A stretch of 64,000 bases of DNA, from NCBI GenBank assembly GCA_029319145.1, contig CP119753.1, forward strand, positions 2,976,001 to 3,040,000, given 5' to 3'. This DNA comes from Microbacter sp. GSS18. GTDB taxonomy: Bacteria > Actinomycetota > Actinomycetes > Actinomycetales > Microbacteriaceae. The translations under genes and the position numbers were made by a program. Under the pieces are notes generated by a model. It was not told the DNA's origin. It searched no databases and worked only from the letters and a program-made list of their open reading frames with translations. Positions 1-8,573 of this stretch are shown one piece after another; the stretch's first letter is position 1; each line of letters opens with the position of its first letter.

Positions 1-99
1 GACGGCGACCGTGAGGACGGCGCCCAGCAGGCGCGGCGCCACCTCGAGGGGCAGCGCGAGCAGGTCGTCGCGCGCCGCCGGCCGCAGCGCATCGCTCAA
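1..99 (-). CDS. DNA-3-methyladenine glycosylase (Mpg/AAG family), N-terminus only
   Basis: Only the first 33 codons are in the window. They read (M)SDALRPAARDDLLALPL followed by EVAPRLLGAVLTVAV. The APRLLGA stretch resembles the N-terminus of the Mpg/AAG base-excision glycosylases, which remove 3-methyladenine from DNA. The start would be TTG at 99-97, overlapping the TGA of the upstream gene (96-98), so it is probably translationally coupled. An out-of-frame ATG at 92-90 gives an Arg/Cys-rich peptide and was not used. The identification rests on a short fragment. Confidence 0.5.
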   Translation of the reverse strand, partial: MSDALRPAARDDLLALPLEVAPRLLGAVLTVAV

Positions 100-1511
100 C
101 GCGGGGGCACCCGGCACCACGAGATGTCGGAGCCCGCCAGCGCCACGACCTCCGCGCCGTCGTCGATCTCGGTCACGCGCGTCTCGACGCGTGCCGGCAG
201 CGGCAGCAGATACCGGTCGTAGGGGTTGTCGACCGCGTCGGGGGCCACGAGCGTCGCGAGATACCGCCCGCTCGGCGACACGCACGTGCCGAGCACGGCA
301 TCGCCCGCCTCTGCCTCGGCCACGAGCCGCGCCGTCCCGTCGTCCTCGACGAAAGCGACCGCCGAGCGCTCGGGAAGACCGTCGTCACCCACGATCGACA
401 TCGTGCGAAGCGTGCCGCCGCCGGGCACCGGGGTCACGTCCCCCTGGATGCCGAACGTGGGCTCCGCCTCGACGAGCGGCTGTTCCGAGGCGTCGGCGAG
501 ATCGATCACGATCGAGCCCTCGATGCGCTCCACGATCGCCTCGGTTCCGGCGATGCCGTCGATCGAGACGGCGGTGCCGAGGGTCGTGGGATTCGCGCCC
601 TCGGCGTCGGCGAGCAGCAGCGTGCTGTCGAAGGTGAGCATCAGCACGCTGTCGGTGTCGGGCACGAACCGCCATTCGGCGACGCGCGAGTCCACGCCGT
701 CGGGCTCGATCCGGGTCGGCTCCGCATCGGCTGCGGCGTCGGAGAGCGACGCGGTGAAGAGGATCGACTCGAGCCCCGAATCGGCGGTGAGCGTGCGGTC
801 GGAGTACGTGTAGCCGATGCGCTCGCCCCGGTCGGCCGCCTGCAGGTTCGTGACGTAGCCGTCGCCGGGAAGGGGCAGCTCGCGCGCGCCCGAGCCGTCC
901 GGCGCGGTGACGATCAGCGCCGCGGTGTCGTCGGACCCCAGCACCGAGACCACGAGGTGCGAGGCGGTCGCCCGGAAGTCCTCGATGTGCTCGTGCGTGA
1001 ACACGGCCACGGCGCTCTCGCCGTCGATCCCCGACGCGAAGATCGTGTCGTCGGCGCCGTCACCGCCGCGCTGCAGCAGGAAGATCTCGGCGCCGGCGGT
1101 GCGGAACGTCTCGCTGATCGTGGTCGCGGGCCCGCCCCCGACGCCGGTCACATCGTCGATGCGGACCGTGTACTCGGTGTCCTCGCGCAGCGCGAGCCCG
1201 AACCGCACGCCGACCGTGCGGCCCGACGTGTCGACGGCGAACGGCGTCTCGGGGGTGATCGTCACCTGCGCGGGGTCGACTTCGGCGAGCGACTGCGTCG
1301 TGGTGAAGATGACGCGTGACCCGGATGCCGCGACCGCCGCCTCGGGGTCGACCGACACGTCGGTGACACGGGGCCCGAGGGCGACGCTGGTCGCGGCCGC
1401 CGCGACGCCGATGACGGCGAGGACCGCCACGACGACAGCGAACGCACCCGCGAACGCACGCCCCTGACGCTTGCGCGCGCTCGAGCGCCGCGTCGGGGCC
1501 TCAGTACTCAT
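96..1511 (-). CDS. Membrane-anchored protein with Ig-like domain and propeller-like C-terminus
   Basis: 471 residues of unknown function. A basic cytoplasmic N-terminus (residues 1-17) is followed by one hydrophobic segment (about 20-45), then an extracytoplasmic part. Residues about 50-140 look like a bacterial Ig-like (Big_5 type) domain, ending in a TxSETFRTAG strand. The remainder, about 145-465, has repeated beta-strand units in the style of a WD40/TolB-like propeller. No catalytic motif was found. Its ATG overlaps the stop of the YcgQ-like gene by 11 nt, so it sits in the distal part of the zinc operon; a role in metal homeostasis would be inference from position alone. Confidence 0.75.
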   Translation of the reverse strand: MSTEAPTRRSSARKRQGRAFAGAFAVVVAVLAVIGVAAAATSVALGPRVTDVSVDPEAAVAASGSRVIFTTTQSLAEVDPAQVTITPETPFAVDTSGRTVGVRFGLALREDTEYTVRIDDVTGVGGGPATTISETFRTAGAEIFLLQRGGDGADDTIFASGIDGESAVAVFTHEHIEDFRATASHLVVSVLGSDDTAALIVTAPDGSGARELPLPGDGYVTNLQAADRGERIGYTYSDRTLTADSGLESILFTASLSDAAADAEPTRIEPDGVDSRVAEWRFVPDTDSVLMLTFDSTLLLADAEGANPTTLGTAVSIDGIAGTEAIVERIEGSIVIDLADASEQPLVEAEPTFGIQGDVTPVPGGGTLRTMSIVGDDGLPERSAVAFVEDDGTARLVAEAEAGDAVLGTCVSPSGRYLATLVAPDAVDNPYDRYLLPLPARVETRVTEIDDGAEVVALAGSDISWCRVPPR

Positions 1512-2259
1512 ACGGGTCCTCGGGCTCGTCGATGACCTCGACGCTCGACGCGTCGATGGCGAGCCGGCCGTCCGAACTCGATCGCACCGTGCCGGTGACG
1601 GTGACCCACTGCCCGGTCTCGGACACGTCGCCGCCCACGACGGGGAGCGTCGCCGGCTGCGCGTCGATGACGCAGTGCGTGATGACCAGCCGCGTCAGAT
1701 CGAAGTCCCCGTCCTCGCCGGGCGTGACGAAGCCGGTCAGCTCCACGGGGGCGCCGTCGAAGGCCTCGGGGTTGGTGGTGCTGGCGAACACCGCCGACCA
1801 CTCCCCCACGCCGAAGGTCGCGGTGTCGCCGGTCGAGGCCAGATTCACCGCGTCCGCGCCGGCGAACAGCGGGGCCGCGCCGACGTCGCGCGCCACGGCG
1901 AGCTCCGCCGACAGGGACGTCGGCGGCAGCACCAGCATGAGCACGACGACCCCCGAGGCGATGACTCCGCCCACGCCGGTGGCGACGGCGGCCACAGGAT
2001 GCTCCCGGTGAGCCTCGCCGTGGTCGTGACCGTCGCCGTGGTCGTGACCATGGTCTTCCTCGGCCCCCAGCGGCAGCAGGAACGAGGCGACGGCGCCGAT
2101 GACGAGGACGACCGCCATCCCGACGGCGAACCACGACGATTCGGGATTGATGTAGAGCCCGAGACGCCCGGTGAGGGCCAGGGCGATGGTGACGACCGCG
2201 AGGACCGTCGACAGCCCGACGCCCAGCCAGCGCGTCGCGAGCGCGTGGGTTCTAGACAA
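1501..2259 (-). CDS. YcgQ/TIGR03943-like membrane protein (DUF1980 family)
   Basis: 252 residues. Hydrophobic segments at about 10-30, 40-62 and 92-112 flank a His-rich loop with repeated HGHDHG-type units (about residues 68-85), a plausible metal-binding segment. The C-terminal half is a soluble beta-rich domain with a VITHCVIDAQP segment at the place where this family has a Cys motif. These proteins are usually encoded next to YcgR-type permeases, as here: the genes overlap by 8 nt. The linkage to zur and znuABC suggests a role in zinc limitation. In Bacillus this gene pair belongs to the Zur regulon (family knowledge); the transported substrate is not shown by the sequence. Confidence 0.8.
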   Translation of the reverse strand: MSRTHALATRWLGVGLSTVLAVVTIALALTGRLGLYINPESSWFAVGMAVVLVIGAVASFLLPLGAEEDHGHDHGDGHDHGEAHREHPVAAVATGVGGVIASGVVVLMLVLPPTSLSAELAVARDVGAAPLFAGADAVNLASTGDTATFGVGEWSAVFASTTNPEAFDGAPVELTGFVTPGEDGDFDLTRLVITHCVIDAQPATLPVVGGDVSETGQWVTVTGTVRSSSDGRLAIDASSVEVIDEPEDPYEY

Positions 2260-3280
2260 GGAGGTTCACCCCCGCTCCGATGGCGAAGCCGGTCAGCACG
2301 ACCACGATGACGATTCCGGTCAGCGTGCGGGTCGTGAAGGTCGTGCGCAGCAGGGCCAGCATCTTCACGTCCACGAGCGGTCCCACCAGCAGGAAGGCCA
2401 CGATCGATCCGGGTGTGAACGTCGAGGCGAACGACAGCGCGAAGAACGAGTCGACGTTCGAGCAGATCGACACCACCATCGCCAGGGCGATCATGGCCAC
2501 GATCGAAAGCGCCGGGTTCGATCCGATCTCGAGCAGGACCTGACGCGGCACGAGCACCTGCACGGCGCCGGCGATGGCGGAGCCGATCACGAGGGCCGGC
2601 ATGACGGCCCTCAGCTCGATGACGAACTGCGCGAGGCTGCGACGCCAGCGGCCGCCCGGCTCATGGGTGACGATGTCGCACGTGTCGCGGAACCGCTCGG
2701 TCAGCAGCGCGTCCGGCGACGGGTGCCGGCTGTACAGCCAGCCGATCAGGTTGGCGATGAGCCAGCCGCCGACGATGCGCGCGACGAGGATGCCGTCGTC
2801 GAAGCCGAACGCCGCGTGCGTGGTGATGATGACGATCGGGTTCACGATCGGCGCCGCGATCAGGAACGTCAGCGTCTCGGGCACGCTGAAGCCGCGCATC
2901 AGGAGGCCGCGCGCGAAGGGGACGTTTCCGCACTCGCACACCGGGATCAGCATGCCGAGCATCGACAGCACCGCGCGGCGCCCCCACCCCGACCGCGGCA
3001 GCCATCGCTCGAGGACCCCGGGGGGCACCCAGACCTGGACGACGATCGACAGCACGACGCCGAGCGCGATGAAGGGCAGCGACTCGATCAGAACGCTGAT
3101 GGCGAGCGTGAGCCCGTCCTGGGCGCGCGTGGGCAGAGCCTCGGGGAACAGCGTTGGGGCGAGCCAGTCGATCAGGAACAGCGCCGCGATGACCGCCGCC
3201 CCGACCCCGAGCCACAGCGTCGCCCGCGCGCTCCGCGACGGCTCGAGACGCGCGGTGCGGTACGGGTCAGTCTTCGTCAC
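2252..3280 (-). CDS. YcgR/UPF0718-type permease
   Basis: About 342 residues, a polytopic membrane protein with eight or more hydrophobic segments. The motif PVCECGNVPFARGL near the middle and a second copy-like segment ending in ICSNVDSFFALSFA are typical of the ArsP_1/DUF318 permease family. The GTG start at 3280-3278 is preferred: it follows GGCGAGA and overlaps zur by 14 nt. An upstream GTG at 3313 would overlap zur by 47 nt and lacks a clear ribosome binding site. It lies between zur and its YcgQ-like partner, so it is probably expressed under zinc limitation. Confidence 0.85.
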   Translation of the reverse strand: MTKTDPYRTARLEPSRSARATLWLGVGAAVIAALFLIDWLAPTLFPEALPTRAQDGLTLAISVLIESLPFIALGVVLSIVVQVWVPPGVLERWLPRSGWGRRAVLSMLGMLIPVCECGNVPFARGLLMRGFSVPETLTFLIAAPIVNPIVIITTHAAFGFDDGILVARIVGGWLIANLIGWLYSRHPSPDALLTERFRDTCDIVTHEPGGRWRRSLAQFVIELRAVMPALVIGSAIAGAVQVLVPRQVLLEIGSNPALSIVAMIALAMVVSICSNVDSFFALSFASTFTPGSIVAFLLVGPLVDVKMLALLRTTFTTRTLTGIVIVVVLTGFAIGAGVNLLV

Positions 3281-3680
3281 TCTCGCCGTCCTGGATCTGT
3301 GCGCAGCGCTCACACAAACCGAAGATGTCCACGACGTGCTCGGCGTCGCGGAAGCCGTGGGTCGCGGCGGTGCGTCGCGCCCACTCCTCGACGTCGGTGG
3401 CCGCGATCTCGACGGTCAGCCCGCACGACCGGCAGATGAGGTGATGGTGGTGTCCCGTACTCTGGCACGCGCGGTACAGCGATTCGCCCTCGGGGCTCTG
3501 CAGCGAGTCGGCCTCGCCCTGTGCGGCGAGCCCCGCGAGGGCCCGGTAGACCGTCGCCAGTCCGATGCCGGTGTTCTCGCCGCGCAGCGTCGCGTGCAGC
3601 GACTGCGCGCTGACGAACCCGCGTGCGTCGGCGAGGGCTTCGCGCACGCGCTCGCGCTGCCACGTGTTCCGCTGGGCCAT
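3267..3680 (-). CDS. zur: Fur-family zinc uptake regulator Zur
   Basis: 137 residues, normal for Fur/Zur. The N-terminal winged helix (residues 1-75) carries the recognition-helix region GIGLATVYRALAGL. Metal ligands are visible as HHHH at 77-80, C83-x2-C86 and C123-x2-C126, the latter two forming the structural zinc site. Family role: zinc-loaded repressor of znu genes. It follows znuB by 53 nt and overlaps the YcgR-like gene. The assignment as Zur rather than Fur or PerR comes from the znu context and the Zur-type palindrome upstream of znuA. Confidence 0.9.
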   Translation of the reverse strand: MAQRNTWQRERVREALADARGFVSAQSLHATLRGENTGIGLATVYRALAGLAAQGEADSLQSPEGESLYRACQSTGHHHHLICRSCGLTVEIAATDVEEWARRTAATHGFRDAEHVVDIFGLCERCAQIQDGESDED

Positions 3681-3733
3681 GCGCGGGAGTCTACCCGCGC
3701 GCTCCCCACCGGTCCCTGGGAACCCCCGCGCGC

Positions 3734-4603
3734 TCACGCGCTCTCGGCGACGGGGGCGAACCGGCCGCGCCGCGACCCGATGCCCCGGCAGACCAGGTAG
3801 ATCACGAACGAGATCGTCGTGATGTACGGGCTCACCGGCAGCGTGCCGGCGATCGCGAGCAGGATGCCGCCGACCGCCGACACCAGCCCGAAGACCGCCG
3901 CGAGCAGCGGCACCGTCACCGGCCCCGTGGCCACGCGCATCGCGGCGGCGGCCGGCGTCACCACGAGCGCCATCACCAGGAGCGCCCCGATGATGTGGAC
4001 GGCGACGGCGACGATGAGGCCGAGCAGCAGCATGAAGGTCAGCGACACCGCGGTGGTGGGCACCCCGCGGGCGGCCGCTGCCTGCGGGTCGAGCGAGTCG
4101 AACCGGAGCGGGCGCCAGATGACGACGAGGCCCGCCAGGACGAAGGCTCCGATCGCGATGAGCCACCCGAGCTGGTCGGACTGGACCGACACGATCTGTC
4201 CGGTCAGCAGACTGAATCGGTTGGCGCTGCGCCCGCTGTACAGCGAGAGGAACAGGATGCCCAGGCCCAGGCCGAAGGGCATCAGCACGCCGATGATCGA
4301 GTTGCGCTCGCGCGCTCGCGCGCCGAGCCAGCCGATCAGCCCCGCCGCGATGACCGAGCCGATGATCGAACCGGTGACGACGTCGAAGCCCAGCAGCAGC
4401 GCCGCAGCGGCTCCCGCGAACGACAGCTCGCTGATCCCGTGCACGGCGAAGGCCATGTCGCGCTGCATGACGAAGACCCCGATCAACCCGCCCACCAGAC
4501 CCAGCACGGCGCCCGCCCACACCGAGTTCGACACGAGCGCGAGGATCTGCCCGTAGACCGGGATCCCGCCGAACATCGCGTCGGCGATGTCGCTCCAGTT
4601 CAT
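3734..4603 (-). CDS. znuB: Zinc ABC transporter permease ZnuB
   Basis: 289 residues, an ABC-3 family integral membrane permease with about eight hydrophobic segments. The start MNWSDIADAMFGG is the family-typical N-terminus, and residues about 44-56 read RDMAFAVHGISEL, a conserved cytoplasmic loop. The ATG overlaps the znuC stop (ATGA). Together with ZnuC and ZnuA it forms a complete high-affinity Zn(II) importer; manganese is an alternative substrate for the family, but the zur linkage favours zinc. Confidence 0.92.
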   Translation of the reverse strand: MNWSDIADAMFGGIPVYGQILALVSNSVWAGAVLGLVGGLIGVFVMQRDMAFAVHGISELSFAGAAAALLLGFDVVTGSIIGSVIAAGLIGWLGARARERNSIIGVLMPFGLGLGILFLSLYSGRSANRFSLLTGQIVSVQSDQLGWLIAIGAFVLAGLVVIWRPLRFDSLDPQAAAARGVPTTAVSLTFMLLLGLIVAVAVHIIGALLVMALVVTPAAAAMRVATGPVTVPLLAAVFGLVSAVGGILLAIAGTLPVSPYITTISFVIYLVCRGIGSRRGRFAPVAESA

Positions 4604-5412
4604 GCCGGGTCCTCGTCGTGGTGGTGATGGGATTCCTCGGCATCCGGCGCGCCGACGACCACGAGCCGGCCGCCCGCCTCGAGGACGTAGACCGGAGCGC
4701 CGTACAGATCGCTGAGCACCGCCGACGTGAGCACCTCGTGGGGCCTGCCCAGGGTGAAGCGGCCGCCGGCGAGGTAGAGGATGCGGTCGACCATGCCGAG
4801 CACCGGGTTGATGTCGTGGGTGACCAGCAGGACGCCCGCTTTGGCATGACGACGATGCTGGTCGATGACGTTCATCACCGCGCGCTGATTCGCCAGGTCC
4901 AGGCTCGTCAGCGGCTCGTCGCACAGCAGCAGGCGCGGGTTGTCGGCGAGGGCCTGCCCGACCCGCAGTCGCTGCTGCTCGCCGCCCGAGAGGAGCCCCA
5001 CGGGCCGGTCGGCGTAGTCGGTCGCGCCGACGGCGGCGATCAGCCGGTCGACGCGCTCGGCGTCGTCGCGGCGCGGGATCGGCAGACCGAACCGGTGACC
5101 CGAGACGCCGAGGGTGACGAGGTCGCGGCCGCGCAGCGCGGTCTCCCGCGGCAGCGGTCGCTGCTGCGGGATGTATCCGACGCGCCGGCTGCCGCGGCGG
5201 CGCACGGGCTCCCCGAGCGCGGTGACCGTGCCCGAGCTCAACGGCTCCAGACCGAGGATCGCTCGCAGCAGCGTGGTCTTGCCCGAGCCGCTCGGGCCGA
5301 GCACGGCGATCAGCTCACCGGGCGCGACGTCGAGGTCCAGCCCGCTCCACAGCTCGCGGTCGCCGCGGTGGAGTCCGGCGCCGCTGATCTGCAGAACGGG
5401 CTCGTCGGTCAC
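4600..5412 (-). CDS. znuC: Zinc ABC transporter ATP-binding protein ZnuC
   Basis: 270 residues. Walker A is GPSGSGKTT at residues 39-47, the ABC signature LSGGEQQR at 141-148, Walker B LLLCDEPL at 161-168, and the H-loop His is at 199. The protein ends in a short His/acid tail (SHHHHDEDPA) that could bind metal. The GTG start at 5412 overlaps the znuA stop as GTGA, so translation is probably coupled; the longer open frame upstream is out-of-frame shadow over znuA. It supplies the ATPase for the ZnuB permease. Confidence 0.93.
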   Translation of the reverse strand: MTDEPVLQISGAGLHRGDRELWSGLDLDVAPGELIAVLGPSGSGKTTLLRAILGLEPLSSGTVTALGEPVRRRGSRRVGYIPQQRPLPRETALRGRDLVTLGVSGHRFGLPIPRRDDAERVDRLIAAVGATDYADRPVGLLSGGEQQRLRVGQALADNPRLLLCDEPLTSLDLANQRAVMNVIDQHRRHAKAGVLLVTHDINPVLGMVDRILYLAGGRFTLGRPHEVLTSAVLSDLYGAPVYVLEAGGRLVVVGAPDAEESHHHHDEDPA

Positions 5413-6377
5413 GCTGCGAGCGCCTCGCTCATCGCGTCGATGTTCGCCTGCATCCACGAGATGTAAGTCTGGCCGTCCGGCAGGGTCTCTGTGAACTCCA
5501 CGACCGGGATGTCTCCGGCATCCGCTTCGTCGATGACCTGGTTCGTCTCGGCCCCGCCGGTCTGGCTGTTGGCCACGACGAGCGCGACATCGCCGGAGCG
5601 CAGGATCGTCAGGGCCTCCAGCAGCGTGGCCGGGGGAACGTCCTGCCCCTCCTCGACGGCCTCGCTGAACGCGTCCGGCGTCAGGTTCACCAGGCCCGCC
5701 GCCTCGAGCAGGTAGAGCCCCACCGGCTCGGTCGCGAAGACGCCGGAACCGGCGTGCGCAGCCGAGATCGCGTCGAGGTCGCCCTCGAGGCCCGCGAGCT
5801 CGGCGGCGAACGCGTCGGCGTTGGCGGCGAAGGCGTCGGCGTTCTCGGGCTGCAGCTCGCCGAGCTCGGCGGCGACCGCCTCGGCGACCGCCTCGATCGT
5901 GTGGGGGTCGTACCAGACGTGCTCGTTGAAGCCCTCGACGTGGTCGTGGTCGTCCGCGGATGTCTCGTCGGCGTGGTCGTCCCCGGACTCCGCTCCGGGC
6001 CACGCGTGCGAGAGCTCGGACGCGGTGATGACGTGCGCCTCGGTGCCGGTGGACTCGATCATGGCGTCCATGAAGCTGTCGTAGCCCCCGCCGTTGGCGA
6101 CGATCAGGTCGGCCTGCGAGACCGTCAGCTGATCGGCGGCGCTGGCCTCGAAGGAGTGCGGGTCCATCGATGCGGACTCGATGATGCTCGTCACCTCGAC
6201 GAGACCGCCCGCGACCTGCTCCGCGATGTCGCCGTAGACGTTGGTCGAGGTCACGACGGTGATGCCGTCGTCGGCACCGCCCGCGTCCGCGCCCTCCCCT
6301 CCGGCGCAGCCGGCGAGGACGATGGCGGATGCCGCGGCGAGGCCGAGCACGGGAAGAGCACGTCGAGCGAAGGTCAT
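5409..6377 (-). CDS. znuA: Zinc-binding lipoprotein ZnuA (cluster 9 substrate-binding protein)
   Basis: 322 residues. The N-terminus MTFARRALPVLGLAAAS leads into a lipobox with C24 (VLAGC), so it is probably lipid-anchored outside the membrane. An acidic His-rich loop at about residues 125-150 (HADE, DDHDHVE) followed by NEHVWYDPH is characteristic of zinc-specific A-I binding proteins and argues for zinc over manganese. The ATG at 6377 is chosen because the lipobox spacing then fits; an upstream extension would cross the promoter. First gene of the operon, with a Zur-type site at the promoter. Confidence 0.93.
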   Translation of the reverse strand: MTFARRALPVLGLAAASAIVLAGCAGGEGADAGGADDGITVVTSTNVYGDIAEQVAGGLVEVTSIIESASMDPHSFEASAADQLTVSQADLIVANGGGYDSFMDAMIESTGTEAHVITASELSHAWPGAESGDDHADETSADDHDHVEGFNEHVWYDPHTIEAVAEAVAAELGELQPENADAFAANADAFAAELAGLEGDLDAISAAHAGSGVFATEPVGLYLLEAAGLVNLTPDAFSEAVEEGQDVPPATLLEALTILRSGDVALVVANSQTGGAETNQVIDEADAGDIPVVEFTETLPDGQTYISWMQANIDAMSEALAA

Positions 6378-6383
6378 GCATCC

Positions 6384-6413
6384 ATCGTACGTGTTATCGA
6401 TAATGATTCTCAA
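6384..6413 (-). promoter_or_regulatory. znuA promoter with overlapping Zur box
   Basis: On the minus strand a -35 TTGAGA (6413-6408), an 18-nt spacer and a -10 TACGAT (6389-6384) lie directly before the znuA ATG at 6377, placing the transcript start at or next to the start codon. The 13-mer at 6399-6411, GATAATGATTCTC, is a near-palindrome of the form GAnAATsATTnTC, matching the actinobacterial Zur/Fur box style. A bound repressor would cover the -35 element and spacer. Confidence 0.8.
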
Positions 6414-6498
6414 CTTCACGACATGCTCCGGTGATCTCGCGTGCACCCGGAGCGGGCACGCGTCCGGCCCGGGCATGGAACCGGTGTCGCACCCCCGC

Positions 6499-6504
6499 TA
6501 TGGT
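6499..6504 (+). promoter_or_regulatory. Leaderless-type -10 for the YjdF-like gene
   Basis: TATGGT, six nucleotides before the ATG at 6511. No Shine-Dalgarno sequence is seen, so the transcript may start at the ATG. A good -35 is not evident. Confidence 0.5.
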
Positions 6505-6510
6505 GTGCGC

Positions 6511-7161
6511 ATGACCCGCGCGGACGCGTCGAGCGCGCTCCCCCCGGCCGCGCATCTGGGCCGGTCGGCGCTGCGGGCCCTGCCGTTGCAGATCGGCTAC
6601 GTGGTGGCTGCCGCCGTCCTGGGGCTCGCCGGCGCCCCCGTCCAGCCGTGGCTCGTCGCACTGCTCGTGATCGCGCTGTGGACGCCCACCCTCGCCGAGC
6701 TCGTCTTCCGCACGACGCTGCCGCTGGTCTTCCAGGTGCACTTCCTGATCTTCCTCACGGCGGGCGCCTTCGCCGGCAGCGCTCTGAGCCTCTATCGCGC
6801 GTTCCCGAACTGGGACACCATCGTGCACGCCGACTCGGGCGTGCTGCTTGCCTGGCTCGGGCTGCTGCTCGTCCGCCGGGCCGAGGAGCGCAGCGAAGCG
6901 CCTTCGCCGCGATGGTTCGCCTTGACCGTGACCGCGATGACCCCGATGGCCTTCGCCGCCGCGTGGGAGATCTGCGAGTACGCCAGCGACGCCCTCGTCG
7001 GCACCGTCGCGCAGGGCGGACTGCACGACACGATGACAGACATGCTCGCCGGCACGCTCGGGGGCCTCGCGACCGTCGCCGTCGTCATGGTCGTTCCGCG
7101 GCCACGCAGCATCGTCCCCGACTCGCTCGCGCAGCGCCGCGCGGAGGCACCGCCGGTCTGA
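6511..7161 (+). CDS. YjdF-like (DUF2238) integral membrane protein
   Basis: 216 residues with about six hydrophobic segments (roughly 25-45, 47-65, 75-95, 110-125, 140-160 and 180-198). Conserved family features are the segment LYRAFPNWDTIVHADSG, the WEICEYASD motif and the HDTMTDMLAGTLGG motif in the C-terminal third. The function of the family is not known. ATG 6511 is preferred because of the -10 hexamer immediately upstream. It is divergent from znuA and converges on the E2 gene, with only 28 nt between the stops. Confidence 0.75.
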   Translation: MTRADASSALPPAAHLGRSALRALPLQIGYVVAAAVLGLAGAPVQPWLVALLVIALWTPTLAELVFRTTLPLVFQVHFLIFLTAGAFAGSALSLYRAFPNWDTIVHADSGVLLAWLGLLLVRRAEERSEAPSPRWFALTVTAMTPMAFAAAWEICEYASDALVGTVAQGGLHDTMTDMLAGTLGGLATVAVVMVVPRPRSIVPDSLAQRRAEAPPV

Positions 7162-7189
7162 CGCTGCGCGATCGGCCGGGGCCCGGACC

Positions 7190-8560
7190 TCAATCGAGCA
7201 GCAGCGCAGGCTCTTCGAGCACCGAGGCGACGTCGGCCACGAAACGGCTCATGCCGTCGCCGTCGATGACGCGGTGGTCGAACGAGCCCGACACCGTCGT
7301 CACCCAGCGGGGCCGAACCTCGCCGTCGACGACCCACGGCTTCTGCCGGATCGCGCCCATCGCGACGATGCCGGCCTCGCCCGGGTTGATGATCGGCGTC
7401 CCTGCGTCCATCCCGAACACCCCGATGTTGGTGATCGTGATGGTGCCGCCCTGCTGGTCGGCCGGCGGTGTCTTGCCGTCACGGGCCGTGCGGGTGAGGT
7501 TCTCGAGGGCCTTGGCCAGCTCACGTGTCGACAGCGTGTGGGCGTCCTTGATGTTCGGCACGAGCAGGCCGCGCGGCGTCGCCGCCGCGATGCCCAGGTT
7601 GACGAAGTGGCGCACGCGGATCTCTGCGCCGTCCTCGGTGTCGATCCAGGCCGCGTTGACCTGCGGCGTGCGACGCACCGCCCAGATGACGGCGCGGGCC
7701 ATGATCAGCAGGGGCGAGATGCGGATGTCGGCGAAGTCCGGCGACGCCTTCAGGCGCTTGACCAGCTCCATCGTGCGCGTGGCGTCGACATCCGTCCACA
7801 CCGACACATGCGGCGCCGTGTAGGCGCTCTTGACCATGCCGCTGGCGACGGCCTTGCGCACGCCCTTGACCGGGATCGTCTCCTCGCGGCCCGACGCCGC
7901 CAGCTGCGACGGCGCCTCGGCCTGGACGGGGGCGACGGCGGTCGCGGCGACGTCGGGCGCGACCGGGATGCGCTCCTCGCGCACCTCGCTCCACGCCGGC
8001 GTCTCGATATTGCGGAACACCGACGCCTGCTGCGCGTGCCGCAGCACGTCCTCGCGGATGACCTCTCCGGCCGGGCCGCTCGCAGCGACCGCGCCGAGGT
8101 CGACGCCGAGGTCGCGCGCGAGCTTGCGGATCGGCGGCTTGGCGACCACGCCGACCGACTTCGCGACGCGCTCGACGGGCGAGGCCGCCGGCTTCTTCCG
8201 CCGCGAGGCGACGGCCCCGGCGTTGCCGTAGCCGACGAGGACGGCGCCCTCACCCGCCGCCGGCTCGGGGGGCGCGCCGTGCTCGCTCTGCCCGACGGTC
8301 GCGGGAGCGGACGCCGTCGCCGCGGACTCGATCGTGATGATCGGGGCGCCGACGTTGACCGTGGTGCCCTCGGCCGCGATGAGCTCGCCGACGACGCCGG
8401 CGAACGGCGAGGGAAGCTCGACCAGCGACTTCGCGGTCTCGATCTCGACGAGGACGTCGTTGACCGCGACGGTGTCGCCGGGGGCGACCCGCCAGGACAC
8501 GACCTCGGCCTCGGTCAGGCCCTCGCCGACGTCGGGGAGGACGAATGTCTGCGTGCTCAT
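7190..8560 (-). CDS. bkdC: Branched-chain 2-oxoacid dehydrogenase E2 (dihydrolipoyl acyltransferase)
   Basis: 456 residues in the classical order: lipoyl domain (1-77, lipoylated K44 in the ETAKS motif), linker, peripheral subunit-binding domain (about 125-160, [14 protein letters not shown]), and C-terminal acyltransferase domain with the catalytic [12 protein letters not shown] motif (H429, D433). It transfers the acyl group from E1 to CoA inside the complex. The next genes are E1beta and E1alpha; no E3 lipoamide dehydrogenase is in the window. Branched-chain specificity is inferred from E1 similarity. Confidence 0.9.
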   Translation of the reverse strand: MSTQTFVLPDVGEGLTEAEVVSWRVAPGDTVAVNDVLVEIETAKSLVELPSPFAGVVGELIAAEGTTVNVGAPIITIESAATASAPATVGQSEHGAPPEPAAGEGAVLVGYGNAGAVASRRKKPAASPVERVAKSVGVVAKPPIRKLARDLGVDLGAVAASGPAGEVIREDVLRHAQQASVFRNIETPAWSEVREERIPVAPDVAATAVAPVQAEAPSQLAASGREETIPVKGVRKAVASGMVKSAYTAPHVSVWTDVDATRTMELVKRLKASPDFADIRISPLLIMARAVIWAVRRTPQVNAAWIDTEDGAEIRVRHFVNLGIAAATPRGLLVPNIKDAHTLSTRELAKALENLTRTARDGKTPPADQQGGTITITNIGVFGMDAGTPIINPGEAGIVAMGAIRQKPWVVDGEVRPRWVTTVSGSFDHRVIDGDGMSRFVADVASVLEEPALLLD

Positions 8561-8573
8561 GGGATCTCCCGGA

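Noticed and set aside
3267-4847. Apparent 526-residue protein ending in Zur
   Set aside because: The first 389 residues are out-of-frame translation across znuB and znuC. The real zur start is ATG 3680.
4600-6381. Apparent 593-residue protein ending in ZnuC
   Set aside because: The first part is a shadow over znuA; the GTG at 5412 overlapping the znuA stop is the natural start.
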